From Hydrogenophaga sp. (GTDB lineage Bacteria; Pseudomonadota; Gammaproteobacteria; Burkholderiales; Burkholderiaceae_C), in the NCBI RefSeq assembly GCF_030373245.1, contig NZ_JAUCZF010000001.1, positions 62,001-126,000 on the forward strand: a stretch of 64,000 nucleotides of DNA. The letters run 5' to 3'. The notes under the pieces are model-generated. The model saw only the letters and a list, made by a program, of their open reading frames with translations. It made no database searches and was not told the DNA's origin. The position numbers and the translations under genes were made by a program. Positions 43,883-56,018 of this stretch are shown piece by piece; positions within the stretch are counted from its first letter, which is position 1, and every line of letters starts with the position of its first letter.

Positions 43883-45171
43883 CCACACTGCAAGACTGCC
43901 GCGCGCTCGACGCGCAAGACCCTTTGCGCTCGCTGCGCGATCTGTTTGCTTTGCCCCCTGGCGTGATCTACCTCGACGGCAACTCGCTGGGTGTGATGCC
44001 CCGCACCGCGCCAGCGCGCGTGGCCGATATGGTCACGCGCGAGTGGGGCACCGACCTGATCCAGAGCTGGAACAAGAACCACTGGTTCGAGCTGCCGCAA
44101 AAGGTTGGCGACAAGATCGCGCGCCTGATCGGCGCGGGCCCTGGCGAGGTGGTGGCGGCCGACACCACGTCGATCAACCTGTACAAGGTGCTGTCGGCGG
44201 CGCTGAATATCGCGGCGCAGGACGCGCCTACGCGTCGGCAGATCGTGAGCGAACGCAGCAATTTCCCGACCGACCTCTACATCGCCGAGGCGCTGTGCAG
44301 AGAACGCGGTTTCGAGCTGGTGCTGGTGGAGCCCGAGGGCATCGCACAAGCCCTGACAGCACAGGTGGCGGTGCTCATGCTGACCCACGTGAACTACCGA
44401 ACCGGCGCCATGCACGACATGGCGGCCATCACCGCCGCCGCCCACGCCGAAGGCGCGCTGGTGGTGTGGGACCTGGCGCACAGCGCCGGCGCAGTGCCGG
44501 TGGACCTGTCCGCCGCGCGCGCCGACTTTGCGGTCGGCTGCGGCTACAAATACCTCAATGGCGGCCCGGGCGCACCGGCCTTCGTCTGGGTCAACCCCCT
44601 TCACACCGACCGCTGCTGGCAGCCCTTGGCCGGCTGGTGGGGCCACGCCGCGCCGTTTGCTTTCACGCCCGACTACCAGCCCGCGCCAGGCATCACGCGC
44701 TACCAGTGCGGCACGCAGCCCATGATCAGCCTGGCCGCGCTGGAATGCGGTGTGGACACCGCCCTGGCTGCCGAACCGCTGGGCGGCATGGCAGCACTGC
44801 GCGCCAAATCGCTGGCGCTGACCGACCTGTTCATCCAACTGGTTGAAGAACGCTGCGCCGGCCACAGCCTGGGGCTGGCCACGCCGCGCGAGCACGCACA
44901 GCGCGGCTCTCAAGTGTGTTTGACCAGAGAAGAAGGCGCCTATGCCATCGTGCAGGCGCTGATCGCGCGTGGCGTGATTGGCGACTTCCGCGCCGGCGAT
45001 CCTTCGACGGGCTCAGGACGAACCGGATACCAGGACATCCTGCGTTTCGGCTTCACGCCGCTCTACATCGGTTTTCTCGATGTGTGGAACGCGGTCGAGC
45101 ACCTGAAGCAGGTGCTTGAATCCAGCGAGTGGCAGCGCCCCGAGTTCAGCCGCAAGCATGCTGTGACCTGA
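43879..45171 (+). CDS. kynU: Kynureninase
   Basis: A 430-residue PLP enzyme cleaving kynurenine to anthranilate and alanine. [18 protein letters not shown] and the PLP Lys in [14 protein letters not shown] are conserved, as are [20 protein letters not shown] and [10 protein letters not shown]. Between [10 protein letters not shown] and ILRFGF the protein has the extra residues [12 protein letters not shown], encoded by a REP-like repeat. The insertion keeps the frame and falls near a surface loop by inference, so activity may be kept. The protein is about 14 residues longer than the Pseudomonas enzyme. Confidence 0.95.
   Translation: MTTLQDCRALDAQDPLRSLRDLFALPPGVIYLDGNSLGVMPRTAPARVADMVTREWGTDLIQSWNKNHWFELPQKVGDKIARLIGAGPGEVVAADTTSINLYKVLSAALNIAAQDAPTRRQIVSERSNFPTDLYIAEALCRERGFELVLVEPEGIAQALTAQVAVLMLTHVNYRTGAMHDMAAITAAAHAEGALVVWDLAHSAGAVPVDLSAARADFAVGCGYKYLNGGPGAPAFVWVNPLHTDRCWQPLAGWWGHAAPFAFTPDYQPAPGITRYQCGTQPMISLAALECGVDTALAAEPLGGMAALRAKSLALTDLFIQLVEERCAGHSLGLATPREHAQRGSQVCLTREEGAYAIVQALIARGVIGDFRAGDPSTGSGRTGYQDILRFGFTPLYIGFLDVWNAVEHLKQVLESSEWQRPEFSRKHAVT
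45001..45026 (+). repeat. REP-like repeat unit inside kynU
   Basis: CCTTCGACGGGCTCAGGACG, continuing AACCGG. The sequence TTCGACRGGCTCAGGACGAAC is a widespread dispersed repeat in proteobacterial genomes, usually between genes. Here it adds about nine codons in frame to kynU. Confidence 0.75.
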
Positions 45172-45182
45172 GAGAAGTCGCC

Positions 45183-46052
45183 ATGACCTGCCCCTACCAC
45201 GACCAGCCCGCCACCTCGGCCACCGAAGCCATCGTGCGCGACGAGAAGGCGCAGCTCGATTTCAGCCGCGACATGAGCTACGGCGACTACCTGCACCTTG
45301 ACGCCATCCTCGACGCGCAGCATCCGCTGTCGCCCGCACACGACGAGATGCTGTTCATCGTGCAGCACCAGACCAGTGAACTCTGGATGAAGCTCATGCT
45401 GCACGAGCTCACGGCCGCTGTGCACAACGTCGCCAGCGACGAACTGCCCGCGGCCTTCAAGCAGCTCGCCCGCGTGTCCAAGATCATGGAGCAGCTGGTG
45501 CACGCCTGGGACGTACTGGCCACCATGACGCCGCCCGAGTACACCGCGATCCGGCCCTACCTCGCCAACTCCAGTGGCTTCCAGAGCTTTCAATACCGCT
45601 GCATCGAATTCGCGCTGGGCAACAAGAACGCCACCATGCTCCAGCCGCACGCCCACCACCCGACGCGGCTGGCCAAAGTGCAAGCCGCCTTCGAGGCGCC
45701 TTCCCTGTACGACGAGGCCCTGCGCCTGCTGGCGCGGCGCGGCCTGGCCGTACCCGCCAGCCATGTGGAACGCGACTGGACCCAGGCCTACGGCGCCAGC
45801 CCGGCGGTCGAGCAAGCGTGGCTGCAGGTCTACAGCAGCCCGGAACAACACTGGGACCTGTACCAGCTGGGCGAAGAGCTCACCGACCTGGAAGACGCCT
45901 TTCGGCTCTGGCGCTTTCGCCATGTGACCACGGTGGAACGCGTGATCGGCTTCAAGCGCGGCACCGGTGGCACCGGCGGCGTGAGCTACCTGCGCAAAAT
46001 GCTGGACGTGGTGCTGTTCCCGGAAATCTGGAGCGTCAGGACTTTGTTGTAA
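45183..46052 (+). CDS. kynA: Tryptophan 2,3-dioxygenase
   Basis: A 289-residue heme enzyme, first step of tryptophan breakdown. [18 protein letters not shown], the substrate and heme region [40 protein letters not shown] and the C-terminal [17 protein letters not shown] are complete. The ATG at 45183 is 11 bp after kynU. With kynB and kynU it makes a full tryptophan-to-anthranilate route, though the order puts the first enzyme last. Confidence 0.96.
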   Translation: MTCPYHDQPATSATEAIVRDEKAQLDFSRDMSYGDYLHLDAILDAQHPLSPAHDEMLFIVQHQTSELWMKLMLHELTAAVHNVASDELPAAFKQLARVSKIMEQLVHAWDVLATMTPPEYTAIRPYLANSSGFQSFQYRCIEFALGNKNATMLQPHAHHPTRLAKVQAAFEAPSLYDEALRLLARRGLAVPASHVERDWTQAYGASPAVEQAWLQVYSSPEQHWDLYQLGEELTDLEDAFRLWRFRHVTTVERVIGFKRGTGGTGGVSYLRKMLDVVLFPEIWSVRTLL

Positions 46053-46090
46053 CCACCGCGCGGCTGCACTTGGCGCACCCCTGGGCCGCA

Positions 46091-46160
46091 CCTGCGTTGC
46101 GTCACCCCCTCAAAGGGGGCGATGCAAGTGGCCCGGCAAAGCCGGTTCCACCGCATCCCA
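46091..46160 (+). repeat. Intergenic repeat, copy 2
   Basis: GCGTCACCCCCTCAAAGGGG, then GGCCCGGCAAAGCCGGTTCC. It faces an inverted copy 30 bp further on, between kynA and the Bug-type receptor gene. Confidence 0.65.
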
Positions 46161-46180
46161 GCAGAAGACTCTGCTGGCCT

Positions 46181-46260
46181 GAAGGGAAGTTGTTCCAGGG
46201 CACCGCGGTACCGGCTTCGCCGGGCCGCCAGTGCCGCCACCCCCGACGGGAGACGGCGCA
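46181..46260 (-). repeat. Intergenic repeat, copy 3 (inverted)
   Basis: On the minus strand it reads GGCCCGGCGAAGCCGGTACC and CGCGGTGCCCTGGAACAACT, matching the other copies in motif order. With copy 2 it makes a large imperfect inverted repeat, which may end transcription of both convergent units. Confidence 0.65.
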
Positions 46261-46274
46261 TCCGGAGCGGGGGG

Positions 46275-47249
46275 TTACCTTGCCTGAATGCCGTTCTTCA
46301 CAATCACGTCCGACATCGCCGCGGTGTCGGTGCGGATGCGGTTGGCCAGGCCTTCGGGTGAGGTGCCGGTGACCTGCCAGCCTTGCGCCAGGATTTTTTC
46401 GCGCACTTCGGGGCGACGCACGATCTCCACCAGCAGCGCAGACAAGCGTTTCACGTGAACCTTGGGTAGGCTGTTGGGCGCGGCCACGGCGTTCCAGATT
46501 TCGAGCTGCAGGTTGGGTACGCCGGACTCGGTCAGGGTCGGCACTTCAGGCACCACGCTGCTGCGCCCGGCCGATGTCACACCGATCGCGCGCAGCTTGC
46601 CGCCACGCACCTGGGCCATGGCCAGACCAGGCGGCAGCAAGGCCATCTGCACCTGCTCGCTGATCATGGCGGTGATCACCTGCGGGTTGCCGGGGTAAGG
46701 CACGTGCACCGGCGCGATGCCGGCGCGCGACTTGATGAGCTCCATGCCCAGGTGAGCGACGGTACCTACCCCAGGCGTGCCGTAGTTCCAGCGGTCGCCG
46801 CCCTGGCGGGCCGCCGCAAAGAACGCCGCACCATCGGCCGGCGCGCTCGGCGGCGCGGTCAGCACCAGCGGCGCCACTGCGATCAGCGACACCGGCGTGA
46901 GATCGGTCAGCGGGTCGTAGGGCGTGGCGGGGTTGAGGATCTTGGCGATGGTGAGGTTGCCGTTGATCATCAGGCCCAGGGTGTGGTCGTCGGTGGCGCG
47001 TGCCACCGCCGCGGCGGCGATGTTGCCGCCGGCACCGGCGCGGTTTTCCACCACCACAGGTTGCCCCAGCGCCTGCGCCAGCGGTTCCGCCAGCGTGCGC
47101 GCCATCAGGTCGGGCGAGGAGCCGGCAGGGAATCCCACCACGAGCTTGATCGGCTGGCTCGGCCAGGCGGGCTGCGCGAACACGGATGAGGTGGCACACG
47201 CCAGCGCGATGGTGGCGGTGATGGTGAAGCGGCGGCGAAGCTGGAACAT
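46275..47249 (-). CDS. Bug-family tripartite tricarboxylate transport receptor
   Basis: A 324-residue periplasmic solute-binding protein. A signal peptide (residues 1-26) is followed by WPSQPIKLVVGFPAGSSPDL and VVVENRAGAGGNIAAAAVAR, signatures of the Bug (TctC-like) family so abundant in Burkholderiales. Ligands are carboxylates such as organic acids or aromatic acids. No TctAB membrane genes are nearby, so this is an orphan receptor. The ATG at 47249 has AAGGA at a suitable distance; a start eight codons upstream is rejected because it precedes the signal peptide. Confidence 0.93.
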   Translation of the reverse strand: MFQLRRRFTITATIALACATSSVFAQPAWPSQPIKLVVGFPAGSSPDLMARTLAEPLAQALGQPVVVENRAGAGGNIAAAAVARATDDHTLGLMINGNLTIAKILNPATPYDPLTDLTPVSLIAVAPLVLTAPPSAPADGAAFFAAARQGGDRWNYGTPGVGTVAHLGMELIKSRAGIAPVHVPYPGNPQVITAMISEQVQMALLPPGLAMAQVRGGKLRAIGVTSAGRSSVVPEVPTLTESGVPNLQLEIWNAVAAPNSLPKVHVKRLSALLVEIVRRPEVREKILAQGWQVTGTSPEGLANRIRTDTAAMSDVIVKNGIQAR

Positions 47250-47402
47250 GGGAAGGTCCTTGGACTGCAGCAAAAAAAGAGATGCAGATTATCGGCAGCA
47301 GGGCAGGCGCAGGTCCAGCGCGCACCATGGAACGGGCTTTGCCTGGTCACAGGTGAGGTCCCTCCGCGAAGCAGGGGGAAGCGGCGTCAGCCGCGCAGGG
47401 TG

Positions 47403-48626
47403 CTATGCCGGATCTGGCGGGCCGGCGTAGAGCCAGGGGTTGTCCAGCAACGCTTCTCCCAGCATGGCCATGGCGGCATTGCGCCCCAGGCGCACCACAC
47501 CGCTGGCGTGGAAGATGGAGCCGTTGCGCGCCGAGCGCTGCTGCACGCGCGCGTTGCGCTGCCAGCGCGCCTGTGCCAAGCGGTCAAAGAGTCGAGGCCA
47601 GGTGTCAGCTGAGGGTGCGCCCTGATGGGCCAACAGGCGGCCCAGCGTCCAGGCATCTTCCAGCGCCATCGCAGCGCCCTGGGCGAGGTAAGGGCGCAGC
47701 GGATGCGCCGCATCGCCGAGCAGCGCCACGCGACCCTGGGCATGTTCCGCGGGTCCGCGGATGGGCGGGCGGTCGTTGAGCGCCCAGAGCGTCCAGGCCG
47801 GCACCGCGTCGATCATGGCCAGCAGCTCGCTGTAGGCGGGGCCCAGCGCACACAACAGATCGGCCGCCTGGGCCTGGTGCGACCAGCTGCTCGGGTCGGC
47901 GCCCACCGCACCGCCGTGACCCTGACCCAGCACACCGTGCACCACCGCCACCACGTTGAACCACTCGCCACGCCTCACCGGGTAGTGCACCACATGCAGT
48001 TTTGGCCCGAGCCAGGCAGTGACCACCGGTGCGCGCAGGGCCAGCGGCAGGTCGGCGCTGCGCACCATGCCGCGGTAGGCCAGGTGACCACTGGCTCGCA
48101 CCGCCTGCGCGCCCAGCATCTGGCTGCGTACGCGGCTCCAGAGCCCGTCGCAACCAATCAAGGCCGGCGCATTGAGCGCAGTCTCGTCTTCCAGCGTCAT
48201 CTCAATGCCATCGGCTCGCTCGGCGTAGCCCGCCACGCGAGCCCCCAGCTGGAGTGTCACCGGGGCCAGTTCTTGCACGGCTTTCAACAACAGCGCGTGC
48301 AGATCGGCGCGGTGCAACGTGGCATAGGGCTGACCATACCGCTCTTGCATCGCCTGACCCAGCCTCAGCCGGCCCAGCACACTGCCTGCGTGGGCGTCGC
48401 GAACCATCAAGGCATCGGGAAATGCTGCGCAGCCACCCAGGGCATCGCTGAGACCCCATTCGGTCAGCACGCGCACTGCATTGGGCCCCAGTTGCAGCCC
48501 GGCCCCCACCTCACCAAAGGCGCTGGCCTGCTCCAGCAGCCGCACTCGAACCTGAGAGCGGCCCAGTGCCAGGGCAGCACCCAGACCACCAATACCCCCG
48601 CCCACCACGATCACGTCTTGCGTCAT
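47403..48626 (-). CDS. FAD-dependent aromatic monooxygenase (salicylate hydroxylase-like)
   Basis: A 407-residue class A flavoprotein hydroxylase. The FAD motif VIVVGGGIGGLGAALALG, the DG motif in IGCDGLWSRVRSQM and the GD motif in VALLGDAAHPLRPYLAQGAA are complete. It resembles salicylate 1-hydroxylase and 3-hydroxybenzoate 6-hydroxylase. Its closeness to the kyn operon and the Bug receptor hints at an aromatic acid made from tryptophan or taken up from outside, but the exact substrate cannot be read. Confidence 0.9.
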   Translation of the reverse strand: MTQDVIVVGGGIGGLGAALALGRSQVRVRLLEQASAFGEVGAGLQLGPNAVRVLTEWGLSDALGGCAAFPDALMVRDAHAGSVLGRLRLGQAMQERYGQPYATLHRADLHALLLKAVQELAPVTLQLGARVAGYAERADGIEMTLEDETALNAPALIGCDGLWSRVRSQMLGAQAVRASGHLAYRGMVRSADLPLALRAPVVTAWLGPKLHVVHYPVRRGEWFNVVAVVHGVLGQGHGGAVGADPSSWSHQAQAADLLCALGPAYSELLAMIDAVPAWTLWALNDRPPIRGPAEHAQGRVALLGDAAHPLRPYLAQGAAMALEDAWTLGRLLAHQGAPSADTWPRLFDRLAQARWQRNARVQQRSARNGSIFHASGVVRLGRNAAMAMLGEALLDNPWLYAGPPDPA

Positions 48627-48702
48627 GGCTGTGGATTGTGCAGCGCAGATGAACCCAAGGATTTTCCGGGCGCAGCGCCGCCTGCGTCCAGGTGGGTTGG
48701 GC

Positions 48703-49782
48703 TCAGAGCACGCGGTTGAACCAGGCCAGCGACAGGCCTGCAGAAACCATCACCAGCAGTGAAGCGAACAAGGCCAGCAGGCCAGAGACCTCGGTCTCCT
48801 TCTTCTGCACCGTGAGGCGGGTGCTGAGCGACTGGTAGACCTGCTTGAGGTTTTCGGCGGTGCCGGCGTAGTAGTACTCACCCTGCGTGGTCTTGGCGAC
48901 TTCCTTCAGCGTGTCTTCATCCAGCCGCACCCGCATGGACCAGCCCTCAAAGCCGATGATTTCTCCATCCACCGTGCCCACGCCCACGGTGTACACGCGA
49001 ACGCCGCGGTCGGCCGCCATCTTGGCCGCCTCGGCCGTGTCGACGCCAGTGGTGCGCTGGCCATCGGTGAGCAGGATCACCGCTGCCGAGCCGTAAGAGC
49101 CCGGCGCCACGGGTTCGAATGCCTTTTGCTCGGTCTTGGGCTGATCGATGGCGCGCCCTTGTGGCGCAAAGGGATCGTTGTTGCGCCCGTAGGTCAGGCT
49201 GGCCAGATCAATGCCCTGGCCCGGGAACAACTCACTGAGCGCAACCACCAGCGCGCTGCCAATGGCGGTGGCGCGCTGAAGCTGAAACTTGTCGATCGCC
49301 GCCACCAGATCTTCGCGGCTGAGCGTCACCGGCTGCACTACCTGCGCCGTGCCAGCAAACGCGACAATGCCCACCTTCACATGGCGCGGCAAGTCGGCCA
49401 GAAACGCCTTGGCCGCGTTTTGTGATGCCACCAGTCGGTTGGGCTCCACGTCCTCGGCGCGCATGCTGCCCGAAACATCCATGGCCAGGATGATGGTCTG
49501 CTCGGTGCTGGGAAGCACGATGGTGGCCATGGGCCGCGCCGAGGCCAGCAGCATGGCGGCGAACGCCAGCAGCAGGAGCAGCGGCGGAACATGCCGGCGC
49601 CAGCCCGGACCCTTGCCCATCGCTTCGCGCACGATCGACAGGCTGGCAAACCGCAACGAGGCCTGGCGCCGGCGGCGCAACAGCCACCAGTACAGCAGCA
49701 CCAGCAGGGGCAACGCCAGCAACAGCCAGAGAAACTGCGGCCAGAGGAAGGTGACGGGAAAGTTGGCGAAGTTGATGTTCAC
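48703..49782 (-). CDS. VWA-domain membrane protein (BatA-like)
   Basis: A 359-residue protein. Two N-terminal membrane segments (about 14-34 and 66-85) precede a von Willebrand A domain whose MIDAS motif is DVSGSM, with a long inserted loop (GQGIDLASLTYGRNNDPFAP) and ILLTDGQRTTG. A last membrane helix follows. This is the BatA type encoded with MoxR and DUF58 genes. The MIDAS residues are intact, so metal binding is expected. Only one VWA gene is present where many loci have two plus a TPR protein (BatB, BatC/D). Confidence 0.92.
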   Translation of the reverse strand: MNINFANFPVTFLWPQFLWLLLALPLLVLLYWWLLRRRRQASLRFASLSIVREAMGKGPGWRRHVPPLLLLLAFAAMLLASARPMATIVLPSTEQTIILAMDVSGSMRAEDVEPNRLVASQNAAKAFLADLPRHVKVGIVAFAGTAQVVQPVTLSREDLVAAIDKFQLQRATAIGSALVVALSELFPGQGIDLASLTYGRNNDPFAPQGRAIDQPKTEQKAFEPVAPGSYGSAAVILLTDGQRTTGVDTAEAAKMAADRGVRVYTVGVGTVDGEIIGFEGWSMRVRLDEDTLKEVAKTTQGEYYYAGTAENLKQVYQSLSTRLTVQKKETEVSGLLALFASLLVMVSAGLSLAWFNRVL

Positions 49783-49858
49783 GATCGGGCTCCCAGGTGC
49801 GGTGCCCCGCGGCAGGCGGAACGCAGGAAAGGCAAAAAATCATTCGACATGGCAGGCA

Positions 49859-50869
49859 TCAACGAGCCATGTGGGATGGCAGTGGCTGGCCGGCGCGCAA
49901 GGCACTGCGGCGGCGGCGCAGGTCCACAAAACGCAGGATGGCCTCGGCCAGGTCGTCGTCGGTGGCCAGCTCCAGCGTGTCGACACCGGCGCGAGTCAGA
50001 CTCTCGCGCAGCTGAGCCTCGCGCTGCGCCGCGATGCGGGCAAAGCGCTGACGAAAACCGCTGTCATGCGTGTCCACCAGCATCTGCTCGCCAGTCTCGG
50101 CGTCTCGCACCGTCACCAGGCCCAGGTCGGGCAGATTGAGCTCCAGCGGGTCGAGCAGGCGCACCGCCACCACGTCGTGGCGCCGGGCCAATTCCCCCAG
50201 CGGTTTTTCCCAGCCCGGTTCGCTGATGAAATCCGAGACCACGAACACGGTGCTGCGCTGGCGCACCGCATGGGTGGCGCTGCGCAGCAGATCGGCCAGT
50301 CGCGTCACGCCGTTGTGCCTGGACGGTGTGGACGATGCGGCCACCCCTTTGCGCACCAGCTGCATCAGGCGCAGCACCTGGGCGCGGCCCCCGCGCGCGG
50401 GCAGCACCGCGTCGACCTGGGCCTGGCCCAGCGCGCCGTATTGCACCGCTCCCACGCGGTTGCCATGGCGGCTGATCAGCCGCGCCAGCACCGCCACAAA
50501 ACCGAGCAGCAGCTCGCTCTTACGCTGCGCGCCCGAGCCGAAGTCAACCGACGGACTCAGGTCCAGCAGAAACCAGGCTGCCATTTCTCGGTCTTCGGTG
50601 AATACGCGAACATGAGGCTGTTGCAGGCGCGCCGTCACGTTCCAGTCGATGTGGCGCACGTCGTCGTGGTGCTGGTACTCGCGCAGGTCGGCCAGGTCCA
50701 GTCCGCTGCCGCGCATGAGGGTGCGGTGGTCCCCCTGCAGCAGGCCATCAAGCCGGCGAATCACAGTCCATTCGAGGCGCTGCAGCATGGCATCGGCACG
50801 CTCCTGCGGCTCGGCCAGCGGCGCCGGCGCGGCTTCGACTTCGGGGCGCTTCTTGAACAGGCCAAACAT
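49859..50869 (-). CDS. DUF58 domain-containing protein
   Basis: A 336-residue protein of the DUF58 family (PF01882). The hallmark DVRHIDWNVTARLQQPHVRV and the degenerate VWA-like DLSPSVDFGSG are present. DUF58 proteins are always found with MoxR ATPases and VWA proteins and are thought to act in assembly or activation of a partner. The gene starts 14 bp after the MoxR stop and is followed by the VWA gene. Confidence 0.92.
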   Translation of the reverse strand: MFGLFKKRPEVEAAPAPLAEPQERADAMLQRLEWTVIRRLDGLLQGDHRTLMRGSGLDLADLREYQHHDDVRHIDWNVTARLQQPHVRVFTEDREMAAWFLLDLSPSVDFGSGAQRKSELLLGFVAVLARLISRHGNRVGAVQYGALGQAQVDAVLPARGGRAQVLRLMQLVRKGVAASSTPSRHNGVTRLADLLRSATHAVRQRSTVFVVSDFISEPGWEKPLGELARRHDVVAVRLLDPLELNLPDLGLVTVRDAETGEQMLVDTHDSGFRQRFARIAAQREAQLRESLTRAGVDTLELATDDDLAEAILRFVDLRRRRSALRAGQPLPSHMAR

Positions 50870-50883
50870 GGGGCAATGCGCCG

Positions 50884-51888
50884 TCAGGCCGCTTTCTTTT
50901 CGTGCTCCAGCGGCCGTGCGGGCGGCCTGACGCCGGCCATGATGCGGCTGATCAGCGCATCGCTGCTCAGCCCTTCGGAAAGACCTTCGTAGGACAGCAC
51001 CACGCGGTGGCGCAACACGTCGGGCACCAGGTCAGTCATATCCTCTGGCAGCGCGTAACTTCGTCCGCGCAGCATGGCCAGGGCGCGTGCACCCTCCACC
51101 AGGCCGATGGTGGCGCGAGGGCTCGCGCCGTAGGTGATGAAACGCGCCAAGTCCTTGATGCCGTGCTTGTCCGGGGTTCGCGTGGCCGAAATGAGCTTCA
51201 CCGCGTACTGCACCAGCGACGGGTCCACGTACACCTCGCGGCACTGCGCCTGCAGCGCGGCGAGCTGATCGGTGGTGGCGACCGCCTGCACCTGCACCGC
51301 TGGCCCGGTGACGCGCTCGACGATCACGAACTCCTCTTCATCGGTCGGGTAGTCCACCAGCACCTTCATCATGAAACGGTCAACCTGCGCTTCAGGCAGC
51401 GGGTAGGTGCCCTCGGTCTCGATCGGGTTTTGAGTCGCCATCACCAGAAACGGGGTGGGCACCTTGTGCGTCTCGCCGGCAATGGTCACCTGGCGCTCCT
51501 GCATCACCTCCAGCAGCGCACTCTGCACCTTCGCCGGCGCGCGGTTGATTTCGTCGGCGAGCAGCAGGTTGGCAAACACGGGGCCGAGGGCGGTGCTGAA
51601 ATCGCCGTTCTTCTGGTTGTAGATGCGCGTGCCCACCAGGTCGGCCGGCACCAAATCGGGCGTGAACTGGATGCGCTTGAAACGCCCCTGCACCACATTG
51701 GCCAGGGTCTTGACGGTGAGGGTTTTGGCCAGCCCGGGCACACCCTCCACCAGCAGGTGACCCTGGGCCAGCATGGCGACCATGACGCGCTCCAGGAAAC
51801 GGTCCTGCCCCACCACCACGCGTTTGACCTCATAGAGGATCTGTTCCATCAACTCTGCGGTGTCGTTGCTCTTGTTCGGCTCACTCAT
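50884..51888 (-). CDS. MoxR-family AAA+ ATPase
   Basis: A 334-residue ATPase. Walker A is GVPGLAKT (in HLLVEGVPGLAKTLTVKTLA), Walker B LLADEINRAPAKVQ, sensor 1 MATQNPIETEGTYPLPEAQV and sensor 2 GASPRATIGLVEGARALAM. MoxR proteins act as chaperones for metal or cofactor insertion or for protein complexes. The ATG at 51888 has GGAG eight bases upstream; a TTG four codons earlier is rejected. It heads the MoxR-DUF58-VWA unit. Confidence 0.94.
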   Translation of the reverse strand: MSEPNKSNDTAELMEQILYEVKRVVVGQDRFLERVMVAMLAQGHLLVEGVPGLAKTLTVKTLANVVQGRFKRIQFTPDLVPADLVGTRIYNQKNGDFSTALGPVFANLLLADEINRAPAKVQSALLEVMQERQVTIAGETHKVPTPFLVMATQNPIETEGTYPLPEAQVDRFMMKVLVDYPTDEEEFVIVERVTGPAVQVQAVATTDQLAALQAQCREVYVDPSLVQYAVKLISATRTPDKHGIKDLARFITYGASPRATIGLVEGARALAMLRGRSYALPEDMTDLVPDVLRHRVVLSYEGLSEGLSSDALISRIMAGVRPPARPLEHEKKAA

Positions 51889-51925
51889 GTTGATCTCCAA
51901 TCATTTATTCGGCGAGAAATGTCTT

Positions 51926-51990
51926 GTCCAAGGGCACCGCGGATCTGGCTTTGCCAGGCCGCCAGCGTCTCCGCAGGCGACGCGAGAGGA
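51926..51990 (-). repeat. Intergenic repeat, copy 4
   Basis: On the minus strand: GGCGGCCTGGCAAAGCCAGA and TCCGCGGTGCCCTTGG. It shares the core GGCCTGGCAAAGCC and CCGCGGTGCCC with the copies near kynA and lies between the protease and MoxR genes. Confidence 0.6.
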
Positions 51991-51994
51991 GCGC

Positions 51995-52903
51995 CTAGAA
52001 AGGCGGCAGCCCCGCCGCTGCCGCCGCACTCTCGATGGGCACAGCAAAACCGATGCCCACAAACGTGCGGTGGCTGGTGGGGTTGAGGATGCCGGTGACG
52101 ATACCGACCACCTCACCGCTCATGGTGACCAGCGGCCCCCCCGAGTTCCCCGGGTTGGCTGCGGCGTCGAACTGGATCAAGTTGCCGATTTCCTGCTCAC
52201 CCTCAGGCGAACGGAACGAGCGTCCGAGGCCTGAGATCACGCCGGCCGAGGTGGAGGGGCCGATGCCAAACGGGAAGCCCACCGCCACCACCTGGTCGCC
52301 TGGCACCAGATCGGCCGTGCCGCGCATCGTGGCGGCGATGAGATCGTCGGGAATGGTCTTGGCCTGCAGCACCGCCAGATCGTTTTCCGGCTGCGCGCCG
52401 GTCACCGAGGCTTCGGACTCACTGCCGTCGGCAAACACCAGTCTGATCACCTGCGCCGACTGCACCACATGCAGGTTGGTGAGGATGATGCCCTTGTCGA
52501 CGATGACCACACCGGTGCCCACGCCTTGTTCCACCTCTTCGCCCTGTTTGTTCTTCGTGAACGACATCACGCGCACCACTGCGGGGCGAATGGCTTCGGC
52601 GGCTCGTGCCGCAGCCGATGGCATGTTCTGGGTGGTGAGCGTGCGCAACACTGCGGCGTCGATGTCTTTCTGGGTGAGGGCCTTGGGTCCCAACGCACCA
52701 CGCTGGAGCACGCTGACCAGCAGCAATGTGGCCAGGAGGGCCAAGGCCGCCCACATCACCCGGGGGTTGACCGCCGCAGCCGACAGGGCACCGCGCCAGC
52801 GAGCACGCGCCGCACCAGGCACAACCGGGTCCGCCATCGGCGGCTCGGGGACCCGCACGGTCGGACCTCGGTCCGACCGGCTGTAGAGAGCGGGCTTTCG
52901 CAT
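51995..52903 (-). CDS. S1C-family serine protease without PDZ domain
   Basis: A 302-residue trypsin-like protease of the DegP/HtrA type. A membrane anchor at about 50-67 is followed by a periplasmic protease domain with His in ILTNLHVVQSAQ, Asp in PENDLAVLQAK and the nucleophile Ser in NPGNSGGPLV. No PDZ domain follows; the protein ends at the protease fold, so substrate sensing must differ from DegP. It lies upstream of the MoxR unit in the same orientation, separated by a repeat. Confidence 0.92.
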   Translation of the reverse strand: MRKPALYSRSDRGPTVRVPEPPMADPVVPGAARARWRGALSAAAVNPRVMWAALALLATLLLVSVLQRGALGPKALTQKDIDAAVLRTLTTQNMPSAAARAAEAIRPAVVRVMSFTKNKQGEEVEQGVGTGVVIVDKGIILTNLHVVQSAQVIRLVFADGSESEASVTGAQPENDLAVLQAKTIPDDLIAATMRGTADLVPGDQVVAVGFPFGIGPSTSAGVISGLGRSFRSPEGEQEIGNLIQFDAAANPGNSGGPLVTMSGEVVGIVTGILNPTSHRTFVGIGFAVPIESAAAAAGLPPF

Positions 52904-53009
52904 GACAGCTCCTTGGCGCCTCGGGTCCGGCTGGGCCGGACCCGGCGGCTAGGTCACCGCGTCAGGATGGGCGCGGTCGCATACATCATGCCGCGTTGCG
53001 GCGTCCCGC

Positions 53010-55877
<2,868 letters not shown>

Positions 55878-56018
55878 AAAGACTCCTGACAGCTGGGTGG
55901 CAATCTGTTCATTGTGGACCCCGCCAATGCCTATGCCAGCGGCGCGGTTTCTTTCCCTGCCCAAGACCGGAGATGCGCCTCGCACGCGCCTGAGCGACTC
56001 GGGCGATACCATCCCGCC

